A DNA stretch of 42,779 nucleotides from Spirochaetota bacterium (GTDB lineage: Bacteria > Spirochaetota > UBA4802 > UB4802). Numbering within the stretch: position 1 is the first letter of the stretch; every line of letters starts with the position of its first letter. The stretch is taken from positions 1 through 42,779 of the forward strand of contig JBFLZD010000033.1 of the NCBI GenBank assembly GCA_040756435.1. The letters run 5' to 3'. Shown one piece after another: positions 17,620 to 26,158 of the stretch. A program made the translations under genes and the position numbers. The notes under the pieces were generated by a model. That model had not been told where the DNA came from, did not search any database, and was given only the letters and a program-made list of their open reading frames with translations.

Positions 17620-19443
17620 TTATTGTACTCTTGATAATGCAAAGTCCCTCCAGAATTTAGCTTCTTTGGGATAATACTTTGCCACATCACTTTTCATAAT
17701 ATATTTAAGAGCCACTTTATATTGCTTCAATTCAATATAACTTCTGCCTATAAAAAGATAGGCTTTTGCAACCTCTTCAGGTCTTTCGGCATTCTGCACA
17801 AATGCCGTGAGGCTATCTATACTTGATTCATACTTTCCTTTGTAGAATGTAGCTGCTATTATTTTATTTACATTAGAGGTTGATAGCAATTTTTGCTGCG
17901 GTTTTTCCTTCTCAACTTCTTTCCGGGGCTCTTCTTTTTCAAGCTCAACTTCAGGTTTTTTAATTTCTTCTTTTTCAGGTTCAGGAAGAACTGGCGTAAC
18001 CTTTGCTGCTACTTGCCGTGTTACCTTGACTGGTTCTGCAGTACAATTAATACCCTTGATAATCTTGAATTCGGGATCTATATCATAGGTTTCAGGAACA
18101 AGAGTATAATAATAAGTACCTGTAGGTATATCACTGTCAGTATACTCATTAGCTGTTACATTCACCACATCTACAAGAAATGCATCATTGATATCCTGTG
18201 ATGTAGTTGGTGCAGTTGTCGATCTGAATAATTTAAAATATCGGCTGCCAGATGAACCTGTATATGACCAGGAAATTTTTACCAGGCCATTATGTTCGGA
18301 CGCTTCAATCAACTTTAACCGTATAGGAGCTCCAATAACAACAGGTTTTGTTGTATAATTGCTATCTGCCTTTAACGTTGTATCAATGGAACCGTCTTCA
18401 AGTATGGCCAACACTGCAAAAAAGTGTGATCCCGGTACCGGCTTTTTATCTACATACTCCAATTTGTTTGATTCTACTGTGGCTACTTTTGTTGCCATAG
18501 CCAGTGTCTGGGCATCAACAATGGGTTGTGTATGTCTGTAAACCACAAAAGACTTTACATCAATATCAGGTTTGCTCCAGGTTATCTTCAGGGAACCTTC
18601 ATCCACATCAGCCCTGATATTAGTGACAAAGACATCACGGCGTATAATAACCGAAACCGGGTTAGCAGTATAACTTTGATCAGGTATTAATTGAACATCC
18701 TCATTGCCCTCGATATCCCGTACTGTGACAGCATAAAAATATTTCCCTGACTGTGTAATTGTGCGATCAATAAAGCTTTCACTATCTGCCTGAACCTGTC
18801 CAATTAGTTTTGCATTTTTAATACGTTCGGGACTGTTTAATGGCTCTGTAGCTCTGTAAACATTATACACAATGTTGGGTTGCTGTACACCCTTCCACGT
18901 CAACAGGACTTGAGTCTTATTTACCACCCGTGCATACAATAATGTAATTTGTTCAGGTAAGCGTTTTTGTGGAACTTCAGGAATCTTTTTTTTAATTACT
19001 ATCGGAGCACTTGTATAATTGACATCAGGATATAATGATATATCCTTTTCAAGTATTTTATCTCGTGCTAATACTACGTAATAATATTGCCCCGGTGGAA
19101 GATTTGAATCGATAGCTACCGGTTCAGCACCTGCCAGTACAATTTTTACTGTTGCTGCCTGTAACGCAACCTCAGCTGATGAAGGAACTACGGTTGTTCT
19201 TCCTATAAGAAAATCATTCTTTGCGTCTGGATCAACACTGAAGGTAATTTTTATAGCTCCTTCAACCTCATTAATTAATTCTGCTTTTATATTTCGTGCA
19301 ATATGGACTGGCAATCCCGGTTTTGGTTTGACTTCAGTTTTTTTATAATCTTCCAATAAGAATTGGGCATAAACATAATAAAAACAAGAAAACAGCACAC
19401 ATAGTGAGATAATAATTTTTATAATTATTGTCCTCTTACCCAT
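17620..19443 (-). CDS. exported protein with four FN3-like repeats and a C-terminal TPR-like domain
   Basis: About 607 residues. A signal peptide (IIIKIIISLCVLFSCFYYVYAQ) is followed by four fibronectin-type-III-like repeats of ~100 residues at about 35-130, 140-240, 245-350 and 355-460. Each has a YYY/FFxV strand and closes with an NYT/SYT..P[VI] motif. A Pro/Glu/Lys linker (about 465-510) leads into a helical TPR-like domain that resembles the next gene. It is probably a periplasmic or surface scaffold. ATG at 19,443 is chosen because the signal peptide starts there and AAGGA lies upstream; an ATG at 19,464 is in frame. It is the first gene of the pair with the membrane TPR protein. Confidence 0.8.
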   Translation of the reverse strand: MGKRTIIIKIIISLCVLFSCFYYVYAQFLLEDYKKTEVKPKPGLPVHIARNIKAELINEVEGAIKITFSVDPDAKNDFLIGRTTVVPSSAEVALQAATVKIVLAGAEPVAIDSNLPPGQYYYVVLARDKILEKDISLYPDVNYTSAPIVIKKKIPEVPQKRLPEQITLLYARVVNKTQVLLTWKGVQQPNIVYNVYRATEPLNSPERIKNAKLIGQVQADSESFIDRTITQSGKYFYAVTVRDIEGNEDVQLIPDQSYTANPVSVIIRRDVFVTNIRADVDEGSLKITWSKPDIDVKSFVVYRHTQPIVDAQTLAMATKVATVESNKLEYVDKKPVPGSHFFAVLAILEDGSIDTTLKADSNYTTKPVVIGAPIRLKLIEASEHNGLVKISWSYTGSSGSRYFKLFRSTTAPTTSQDINDAFLVDVVNVTANEYTDSDIPTGTYYYTLVPETYDIDPEFKIIKGINCTAEPVKVTRQVAAKVTPVLPEPEKEEIKKPEVELEKEEPRKEVEKEKPQQKLLSTSNVNKIIAATFYKGKYESSIDSLTAFVQNAERPEEVAKAYLFIGRSYIELKQYKVALKYIMKSDVAKYYPKEAKFWRDFALSRVQ

Positions 19444-19627
19444 TAAGAAATATATCCTTGTCATTCCAAAATTTTTATTACAATAGATTTAATACCTTGC
19501 AAAAGATGATAATTACGGCAGAAATCATCCTACTAGTATATTTCGGAATTATTAATACTACACTTAAAGTATTATTACAAATTTAAGGATAAATCATATA
19601 AAAAAGTCGATAGCCTATGAAAAATAC

Positions 19628-19656
19628 TTGACCTTTGAATTGGCCTTTGTTTAAAT
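19628..19656 (+). promoter_or_regulatory. candidate promoter of the TetR gene
   Basis: TTGACC (19628-19633), a 17-bp spacer, then TTAAAT (19651-19656): the same hexamer pattern as the cfpA promoter. The implied leader is about 75 nt, and the tract between holds short inverted pieces (GCC...GGC near 19,685-19,700) that could be an autoregulatory operator. Confidence 0.4.
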
Positions 19657-19738
19657 ACTATCAGCTTATAGTTTTTTGTAATTGTGCCGTTATTGTGGCA
19701 ATTTTTTTAATCATAATTTTATGATATAGTTTATTTTT

Positions 19739-20329
19739 ATGGACAAACAGGAAAAAATACAAAAAAAGAAAACGATAATACTTGAAGCACTGAAACGTTT
19801 ATTACAAAATGATGTTTATTCACGCATAACAGTTCAAAGTGTTGCTGATGAAGCAGGCTTTTCTAAAGGAGGTTTGCTTCATTACTTCCCTACCAAGGAA
19901 GAGATGTACATTGAATTTATGGAATACCTCTTCAATGAAATTAATAATGACCACAGAAATGTTTTAAAAGGAAATCTCCATTCTAAAGCTAAAGCAAGTA
20001 TTTCAGCAATGTACGGTGTTGAACGTTTTTTCCTGGATCCAGGTACTGCAAAGATATTTATCAATCTCGTTCTTTATGCATATGAAGATGAAAAGATAAT
20101 GATCCGCCTAAAAGAGTTTATACGCCGACATCTAGAATTGTATAAAACAATAATAGATGAGGCTCGAGAAGACCTCCCACAACGTCGAAAAACCGATTTA
20201 GATGCCGAATTTCATGCTCGTATAGCTCAGATCATTGTTATATGTTCAGGTCTATTTGAATCTATAGACCCTTTACCCATGGATGGTTTTAACCTGATGC
20301 GATACATTATCTCTCTTTTCAGAGGATAA
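19739..20329 (+). CDS. TetR/AcrR family transcriptional regulator
   Basis: A 196-residue one-component regulator. The N-terminal helix-turn-helix is clear: ITVQSVADEAGFSKGGLLHY, then FPTKEEMYIEFMEYL, at about residues 25-65. The C-terminal helical ligand-binding domain is not diagnostic. It is transcribed divergently from the FN3/TPR pair across a 295-bp gap, so it may control that pair or itself; no transporter gene, the common target, is adjacent. The start has no strong Shine-Dalgarno. A terminator-like hairpin lies ~250 bp downstream. Confidence 0.9.
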   Translation: MDKQEKIQKKKTIILEALKRLLQNDVYSRITVQSVADEAGFSKGGLLHYFPTKEEMYIEFMEYLFNEINNDHRNVLKGNLHSKAKASISAMYGVERFFLDPGTAKIFINLVLYAYEDEKIMIRLKEFIRRHLELYKTIIDEAREDLPQRRKTDLDAEFHARIAQIIVICSGLFESIDPLPMDGFNLMRYIISLFRG

Positions 20330-20868
20330 TGAGCAACCAGGGAATTTACTACAGACCCTTAAGTTTTTATGGAAGCAGATTTAATGCAAAATTCTTTTTT
20401 TATATTATAGGGTAAACTAACAACCACTACTCACAGTATTCTGGACATCAAAACAAATTAATATGTATTCAGGATATGAAATATTTGCAAAGAGTTCCAC
20501 ATAATCATGATAGAAACAGGCAAATTGCTGAAAATTTAAGTAATAATTTTCATTCTCATTCCAATGAAATAGAGAGAAAAATCTATATTTTTAAAAGCGT
20601 ATAGATTTTTTTCATTCCGCTAAAGAGGGATTTCCAAGATGACATTTTGATATAAATTTTATTTGATGGTCTTGGATGGCTTATATTCCCTCTTGCAGAT
20701 TGATTACATCGGAATACTGAAATATAATTCATGTATATATTATTTTATATACATAAATTATACATGACATAATAATTTAAAAAGTCAATTATTTATTGAC
20801 AGTTTTATCAATACATATAATAATGCCATGAGTATGTATAACTATTCATTATTCAGGTGGTGATTATT
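20330..20868. other. intergenic stretch between TetR and MCP genes
   Basis: About 540 bp without a coding frame. It holds a terminator-like hairpin (20577-20612), a loose long inverted pair (AAGAGGGA near 20,624 with TCCCTCTT near 20,690), and a 9-bp perfect inverted repeat ATGTATATA...TATATACAT at 20732-20755, which could be an operator of the chemoreceptor gene. Confidence 0.45.
20577..20612 (+). terminator. terminator-like hairpin downstream of TetR
   Basis: AAAAATCTATA and TATAGATTTTT form a perfect 11-bp stem around a 12-nt loop, and a T run follows. It is symmetric and could act on both strands. Confidence 0.6.
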
Positions 20869-22404
20869 ATGGTAAATAATAATACCCGAACAGAATTATT
20901 TAACGAAATTATCTACAATAACCATAAGCGTTTATTTAAAGCATTTGCCAGTATTACTGTGTTAGCATTAACTGCAACGTTTATAATATACATTACCAGA
21001 ACTGGTTCACACTATTTAACCCTATTTGATATTATCCTAACAGGTTTTCTTGCTGCTGTCGTGTTATCAACGGGCTTTTATTTTGTAAAAAAATTACGAT
21101 ATGAACGACTATCGCCCTATATTTCAATATTTACTGTCATGTTATCACTTTTCATTTTCCAATATATAATATATGGCTCAAGAGAATTATTTGCTACTCA
21201 TTATATAGTACTTGCCTTATCAGTATTTTATTTCAACACGCAGGTAGCTATTTTTGCATTTATTATGGTAGTAATATCTCAAATACTCCTTTTTATACTG
21301 CGTCCTCAATTAATACCCGAAGGTCCGGTGGGTAGCATCATTGGTGTAAGGTTTTTAATCTATATATGGGTTGGTATTTCGGCAGTTTTTGGCACAAAAG
21401 CAACTCGTATGCTTTTAGATCTGGCACTTGATAAAGCTGATGAGGCCAACAATAAGCATGAACGCATTGCTGTCATTGCCCAGAATGTTGAACATTCAGT
21501 TGGAGTTTTGAATGAAAAATCTATTGAGCAGGCTACCGTAGTAGATACCATTAATGATCTAGCAAATAAACAGGCTGCATCACTTGAAGAAATTTCAGCA
21601 TCAGTGGAAGAACTTACCAGCAATGCTGAAAATATCAGTAACACCGCACGTTCACTGTACCAGGAAATGCAGATTGCAAACGAATCAGTAACTGACCTGA
21701 AAAAAGTATTTGAAGAAATTACAAAAAGCGCCGGGACCATAGCTCATGCCATTGAAACCATTACATCTTTATCCAATGACTCAATACAAAAAATGGATGA
21801 TACCCTTAAGCAATTTCAGGATCTTATTACCTTTAGCAATAATATGTCCTCATTTGTTGAAGTTATTAACCAGATAGCTGACCAGGTCAATTTACTATCA
21901 CTGAATGCTTCTATTGAAGCTGCACGTGCAGGTGATGCCGGCAGAGGCTTTGCCGTGGTAGCTGATGAAATATCAAAATTAGCTGATGCCACCGCACAGA
22001 ATGCATCGCAGATAGGAAAAATTATTGAACAAACACAAAACCTGATGCGTTCAAGCAATACCAGTATAACTGATACATCACAATTTTTATCAAAACTTAA
22101 TGAGGAAATACGCACAATAATGAAGGAGATATCTCATACCAATACGCTGATTCAGGATGTCAATGTATCTATTAGAGCTATCGCCAATTTAAATACTCAG
22201 ATTTATAATGCAATTGAAACAATTGAAACATCAACCAGCGAGCAGCGTATTGCTAACGAAGAGGCATCAAAGACTATTGTATATGTGTCAGATGCTGCGC
22301 AAAATCTAACGGATATTGTCAATACAGTATCCAATGTAGCATCAACTATCAAAGACATTGCTCAGAACCTATATACATTGGTTCAGGCTATGACAAAGGC
22401 ATAA
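20869..22404 (+). CDS. methyl-accepting chemotaxis protein with six-TM sensor region
   Basis: A 511-residue chemoreceptor. Residues ~25-185 hold six predicted membrane helices with only short loops and no periplasmic ligand domain, so the signal is sensed in or near the membrane. There is no clear HAMP domain. The C-terminal half is a four-helix-bundle signalling domain with the hairpin tip [30 protein letters not shown] in the expected form (given here only as a landmark around residues 340-370). ATG at 20,869 is preferred over an in-frame GTG at 20,857 because AGGTGG lies 8 bases upstream of the ATG. Its stop abuts the stop of the convergent hemerythrin gene without any spacer. Two near-copies of the iterated motif lie in it. 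Confidence 0.9.
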   Translation: MVNNNTRTELFNEIIYNNHKRLFKAFASITVLALTATFIIYITRTGSHYLTLFDIILTGFLAAVVLSTGFYFVKKLRYERLSPYISIFTVMLSLFIFQYIIYGSRELFATHYIVLALSVFYFNTQVAIFAFIMVVISQILLFILRPQLIPEGPVGSIIGVRFLIYIWVGISAVFGTKATRMLLDLALDKADEANNKHERIAVIAQNVEHSVGVLNEKSIEQATVVDTINDLANKQAASLEEISASVEELTSNAENISNTARSLYQEMQIANESVTDLKKVFEEITKSAGTIAHAIETITSLSNDSIQKMDDTLKQFQDLITFSNNMSSFVEVINQIADQVNLLSLNASIEAARAGDAGRGFAVVADEISKLADATAQNASQIGKIIEQTQNLMRSSNTSITDTSQFLSKLNEEIRTIMKEISHTNTLIQDVNVSIRAIANLNTQIYNAIETIETSTSEQRIANEEASKTIVYVSDAAQNLTDIVNTVSNVASTIKDIAQNLYTLVQAMTKA

Positions 22405-22812
22405 TTATTCAACATTTTTTGACTGAAAAAAACTTTTGTATTTTTTATCGCTAATTAAAATATGATTTGTCAGCCAATCTTTTAAAAAATTCATTAACTC
22501 TAATGAAAAAACGGTTTTCCCTTCCTGGTATCGCGTATAAAAGTCCATAACCTGATCTGTCAATGCATTATGTTCTTTTTTATGTTTTTCATATTCTGGA
22601 TAATCATAGAGCACCATATAATCTTCTTCATGCTTAAAATGAATTTTTGTATAATTCACCAGATTTTGCAATATTTCTTCCATTGTTTTCTTTGCGCTGC
22701 CTGAAAGCAAGGCATGATTTAATTTATTGACTAATGAAATCAGCTGTTTGTGTTCATTGTCAAACACTGTAACCCCTACACTTAAATGTTCACCCCATTC
22801 TATAAATTCCAT
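22405..22812 (-). CDS. bacteriohemerythrin
   Basis: A 135-residue non-haem di-iron O2-binding protein. All the expected iron ligands are visible: His21, His58, Glu62, His77, His81, His117 and Asp122, with the correct HxxxE, HxxxH and HxxxxD spacing. The ATG at 22,812 is preferred over an in-frame GTG at 22,824 because GAGGTG lies directly upstream of it. It is cytoplasmic, and it probably delivers or buffers O2 or senses it. It follows the thioredoxin-like gene by a few bases on the same strand, so the two make a likely redox operon, and it meets the chemoreceptor tail to tail. That pairing is suggestive of aerotaxis but is only positional. Confidence 0.93.
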   Translation of the reverse strand: MEFIEWGEHLSVGVTVFDNEHKQLISLVNKLNHALLSGSAKKTMEEILQNLVNYTKIHFKHEEDYMVLYDYPEYEKHKKEHNALTDQVMDFYTRYQEGKTVFSLELMNFLKDWLTNHILISDKKYKSFFQSKNVE

Positions 22813-22823
22813 TATACACCTCA

Positions 22824-23321
22824 CTATTTCCCACAGTCTTTTTGCTGCATATATTCATGAAAAGATACTTTCTTTTTGTAACATTCATCCTTCATATAAT
22901 CAAGCAATGATAAAAATACATCAGCCTTTATATAGCCTGGTATGCGAGTAACGAGCTTCCCTTCTTTATCCATGAATACCAGTGTTGGCAGGCCTTCTAC
23001 TCCGCAGTATGCGGCAAATTCCTGCGCACTGTAGGTTTTATTTTCAAATGTAATGGTATCATTCTTTTCAACATTGATGCGTATTGCTATATAATCCTTG
23101 CTTAATTTTTTTTCAACTGCAGGATTGGCAAAGGTTTCCTTATCCATTGTTTTGCACCAGATACACCAGTCTGCATAAAAATCAATGACAGCTGGCTTTT
23201 TGGAATTTTTTACCGCTGCAATACCTGAGTTAAAATCATACCACTTTATCTGACTATAGATGGTATACGTGCCTAACAGCACTATACTTATTGCTACTAT
23301 ATATGGTATTCTTTTTTTCAT
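22824..23321 (-). CDS. exported thioredoxin-like protein
   Basis: A 165-residue protein with an N-terminal signal or anchor (MKKRIPYIVAISIVLLGTY) and a thioredoxin fold with the active site WCIWC (Cys53, Cys56). The cis-proline GLPTLVF is present. It resembles the thioredoxin_7/SoxW/DsbD-gamma type, so it is probably a periplasmic disulfide reductase. AGGAGG lies eight bases before the ATG at 23,321, which decides this start over upstream in-frame codons. The stop overlaps the Shine-Dalgarno region of the hemerythrin gene, so the two are likely cotranscribed. Confidence 0.9.
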   Translation of the reverse strand: MKKRIPYIVAISIVLLGTYTIYSQIKWYDFNSGIAAVKNSKKPAVIDFYADWCIWCKTMDKETFANPAVEKKLSKDYIAIRINVEKNDTITFENKTYSAQEFAAYCGVEGLPTLVFMDKEGKLVTRIPGYIKADVFLSLLDYMKDECYKKKVSFHEYMQQKDCGK

Positions 23322-23591
23322 TATATGTATTCCTCCTCTCATATAGGATTCAACCACCATTTTCTTATAGATGAATCACAACATAGATTACTAAGTTACG
23401 CTTTGTTTACCATAACTATCATCTTCCTTATACTACTAAAGCAACTTTACACAGTGATGCGCTTTGCCATGAACTATCGCCAAACATAGTTACATAAGTA
23501 TTACAGATTCTTCTTAAATTAGTGTAGCAATTTTTTTGCAAAGACTAAAAAAAATGATACGCTTTTATTAATAAAATTGGCTACAACTGGT

Positions 23592-23993
23592 ATGAATAAA
23601 AAAGCTCTAGCATCTCCCTGTGGAATTTTTTGTGCTGCATGCCCCCGGTTTTACAAATATGGCATTTGTAAGGGATGCCGTGCAGACACATTTCATGACG
23701 CCTGTGAAATCTACGACTGTTGTGTTCGTATTGGTGGGATGGAATTTTGTTTTGAATGCGACCTTTTTCCCTGTCAGCGCCTTAAAACTTTCAGTAACTA
23801 TCACCCCAATGAAAAATTTGCGCACTATCGCCACATAGTGATAGACAATCTATTGAAAATTAAAGAAATTGGTATTGAAAACTGGTACATTATAATGAAT
23901 CAGAAATTCATGAACGGTGAATACGGCATCCAGCAAAGAAATCCTGATGGTTCCTTTGACACTTCACCCTGCCCTTGTAATACAACCAAATAA
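23592..23993 (+). CDS. DUF3795 Cys-rich protein
   Basis: A small protein of 133 residues with many Cys in paired motifs (SPCGIFCAACPRF, CKGCRAD, DCCVR, CFECDLFPC). It matches the DUF3795 family, whose members may bind zinc or an iron-sulfur centre; no biochemical role is established that I know of. The start is uncertain: ATG at 23,592, or a TTG five codons upstream, with no good Shine-Dalgarno for either. It stands alone on the plus strand, divergent from the thioredoxin gene. The motif GGCGATAGTG (near-copy) lies in it. Confidence 0.82.
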   Translation: MNKKALASPCGIFCAACPRFYKYGICKGCRADTFHDACEIYDCCVRIGGMEFCFECDLFPCQRLKTFSNYHPNEKFAHYRHIVIDNLLKIKEIGIENWYIIMNQKFMNGEYGIQQRNPDGSFDTSPCPCNTTK

Positions 23994-24003
23994 TATAAAA
24001 TGC

Positions 24004-24032
24004 TTGACATCCTACCATTACAATGTTATTTT
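24004..24032 (+). promoter_or_regulatory. candidate promoter of the HATPase-mqnD-mqnB operon
   Basis: A perfect TTGACA (24004-24009), a 17-bp spacer, and TATTTT (24027-24032). The predicted start is about 20 bp upstream of the ATG at 24,061. Confidence 0.6.
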
Positions 24033-24060
24033 ATCGATAGCGGATTAAAAGGTATAGACT

Positions 24061-24747
24061 ATGACTATTGATGAAGCAATAAACCTTAATAAACCCATTA
24101 TTATTAAAGCATATTCGGTTAGCGAATCTATTGAACATTATATCAAACTGGTTTTGACTAAGATTTTACAAAAACACCATTGCCAGGTACTTCTTATCCC
24201 ACTATACACCGCTGTGAAGGAACTTGTTGTGAATGCTGTAAAAGCCAACCAGAAGTTTATATATTTTGAAGGCAAAAAATCATATGAGTCTGTGTTCTTT
24301 GACAGTGAGAAAGCACTCCAGCTGTTCAGGTTAGAAATGACGCGAAGTGATGCAAAATATTTAGACACCTTAGCACGCAAAAATAATCTGTATGCACTGA
24401 CAAGTATAACTGTGATTGATAAAAAATTATGTATTGATGTGGAAAATCCCACCCCTATGAATGAAACCGAACGAGACGCAGTTGCAAAAAAATTAAAGAT
24501 TGCCCAACAATGCCAGGACATAACCGATTATTTTATTCAGGCTCAGGAAGATGACTATAAAGAAGGTGCCGGATTGGGCCTGGTTTTAATTACCATGATG
24601 CTGAAAGGCATGGGATTGACTCAATCCAATTTTATTATTGACTCTGATTATGAAAAAACTATAGCCTCAATTATTGTGCCATTGACACAGGCCACATTAC
24701 AGGAATACCAGAAGCGTATTTCAGAAACCACTCCAAAGATTGCTTAA
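24061..24747 (+). CDS. stand-alone HATPase-type ATP-binding protein
   Basis: A 228-residue soluble protein with a GHKL/histidine-kinase ATP-binding fold. The N box (KELVVNAVKAN, with Glu54 and Asn58) and the G2 box (EGAGLGL, residues 168-174) are intact. No phospho-acceptor His/dimerisation domain, sensor domain or anti-sigma partner is visible. It is thus either an atypical kinase with the acceptor encoded elsewhere, or an ATP-dependent switch protein. It begins 20 bp after a good promoter and ends 6 bp before mqnD, so it is part of that operon. This is an unusual partner for menaquinone genes. Confidence 0.78.
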   Translation: MTIDEAINLNKPIIIKAYSVSESIEHYIKLVLTKILQKHHCQVLLIPLYTAVKELVVNAVKANQKFIYFEGKKSYESVFFDSEKALQLFRLEMTRSDAKYLDTLARKNNLYALTSITVIDKKLCIDVENPTPMNETERDAVAKKLKIAQQCQDITDYFIQAQEDDYKEGAGLGLVLITMMLKGMGLTQSNFIIDSDYEKTIASIIVPLTQATLQEYQKRISETTPKIA

Positions 24748-24753
24748 TCAACT

Positions 24754-25542
24754 ATGTTATCATTAGCGTTTTCATCCTGCCCCAACGATACCTTTATTTT
24801 TCATGCCACTGTTCATAAATGTATTGATACCCATGATTTTGAATTTGATGTACACATTGATGATGTTGAGTCATTAAATCATGCAGCCCTGACACAACGC
24901 TATGATATAACCAAACTGTCATTTCATGGCTATCTGTATGTGCAACAATACTATGACCTTCTTGACGCTGGTGCAGCACTGGGATTTGGCTGTGGCCCTT
25001 TGGTGGTAACACGTAAAGGGCTTACCAATCTTCTTAATGCAACAATTGCCATACCGGGTCAATATACCACTGCACATCTTTTATTTTTGCTACGGTTTGG
25101 CAATTTGTGTAACATTACTCATGTACGCTTTGATGAAATATTGCCAGGCATCAATAATGGCCTATTTGATGCCGGCGTTATAATTCATGAAGGACGGTTT
25201 ATCTATCACCAGTATAATTGTGACATGCTGATTGACTTAGGTAAATGGTGGGAGGATGTTACAGGTATGCCCATTCCATTAGGATGTATTGCCATTCATA
25301 AAAGACATGCACACAGTAAACCTCTGATTGAAGAATCCATCCGTCAATCAATACTGTACGCCCGTAAAAATCCTGATGTATCAAAAGAATATATCCGTTC
25401 ACTTGCACAGGAGTTGGATGATACAGTGATACAGCAGCACATCGACCTTTATGTAAATGATTTCAGTTTGTCGCTGGGGACTACTGGTATGAAAGCGCTG
25501 CAAACACTAAAGGAAATGGCACAATGTCGCGGAATATTGTAG
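24754..25542 (+). CDS. mqnD: 1,4-dihydroxy-6-naphthoate synthase
   Basis: A 262-residue cytoplasmic enzyme of the futalosine route to menaquinone. It converts cyclic dehypoxanthinyl futalosine to 1,4-dihydroxy-6-naphthoate. The family hallmark CPNDTF is at residues 9-14, and the DVESLNHAALTQRYDITKLS region and the periplasmic-binding-protein-like fold match MqnD. The length is normal. It overlaps the start of mqnB by 19 bp, so the two are translationally linked. Their presence means that the quinone pathway here is the futalosine one, not the Men (o-succinylbenzoate) pathway; mqnA, mqnC and mqnE must lie elsewhere. Confidence 0.9.
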   Translation: MLSLAFSSCPNDTFIFHATVHKCIDTHDFEFDVHIDDVESLNHAALTQRYDITKLSFHGYLYVQQYYDLLDAGAALGFGCGPLVVTRKGLTNLLNATIAIPGQYTTAHLLFLLRFGNLCNITHVRFDEILPGINNGLFDAGVIIHEGRFIYHQYNCDMLIDLGKWWEDVTGMPIPLGCIAIHKRHAHSKPLIEESIRQSILYARKNPDVSKEYIRSLAQELDDTVIQQHIDLYVNDFSLSLGTTGMKALQTLKEMAQCRGIL

Positions 25543-26153
25543 TTTTGCAATTTGCAACACAACTTGAGGCAAAGCCCATTATTGAAACATTACGGCTATC
25601 ACCATTGCAACAAAAACCTTTTGTATTATACAGGGGCGATAGTTCATTGTATGCAATCATTGGCGGTATAGGAATCACCTCCGCTGCTATTGCTGCTACC
25701 TACGTGTACACTATACTCAATGCTGACAAAATAATTAATATAGGAGCCGCAGGAGCTCTTGCCCATAGCCTTTCACCGGGAACGATTGGCACTGTTACAT
25801 CAGTATATGATACCACTCGATTTGACTTTGATACCGAAAAGCCTTTTACCTATGCTCTGACCCCAATAGATACTATAACACGGCTAACCTGTGTGAGTGT
25901 AACCAAACCGCTGCGCACCAGTGAAGAGCGAAAGCAGCATGCACCGATTGCAGATATTGTTGACATGGAACTTGCAGGAATAGCGCGAGCAAGCCAAAAA
26001 TTTTCAAAACAATGCTATGCAATAAAATATATAAGTGACACAGCACAACACAATACCCATCAGGATATTGTGCAGAATATCATTCTCCTGTCACAGGTAA
26101 CAGCACCAGAAATAGTTACGCTTGTACAATCATTAATTACTATAATACAATAA
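25524..26153 (+). CDS. mqnB: futalosine hydrolase
   Basis: A 209-residue nucleoside hydrolase of the PNP/MTAN superfamily. It releases hypoxanthine from futalosine to give dehypoxanthine futalosine. Landmarks include GGIGITSAA (early nucleoside-binding loop), NIGAAGAL, VDMELAG (ribose contact) and KYISDTA (base/catalytic region). The start overlaps the mqnD stop by 19 bp. The stop lies 5 bp from the stop of the convergent chemoreceptor. A GGCGATAGTT copy is at 25635-25644. A generic nucleosidase is the only real alternative, and the operon position argues against it. Confidence 0.88.
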   Translation: MSRNIVVLQFATQLEAKPIIETLRLSPLQQKPFVLYRGDSSLYAIIGGIGITSAAIAATYVYTILNADKIINIGAAGALAHSLSPGTIGTVTSVYDTTRFDFDTEKPFTYALTPIDTITRLTCVSVTKPLRTSEERKQHAPIADIVDMELAGIARASQKFSKQCYAIKYISDTAQHNTHQDIVQNIILLSQVTAPEIVTLVQSLITIIQ

Positions 26154-26158
26154 CAGGC

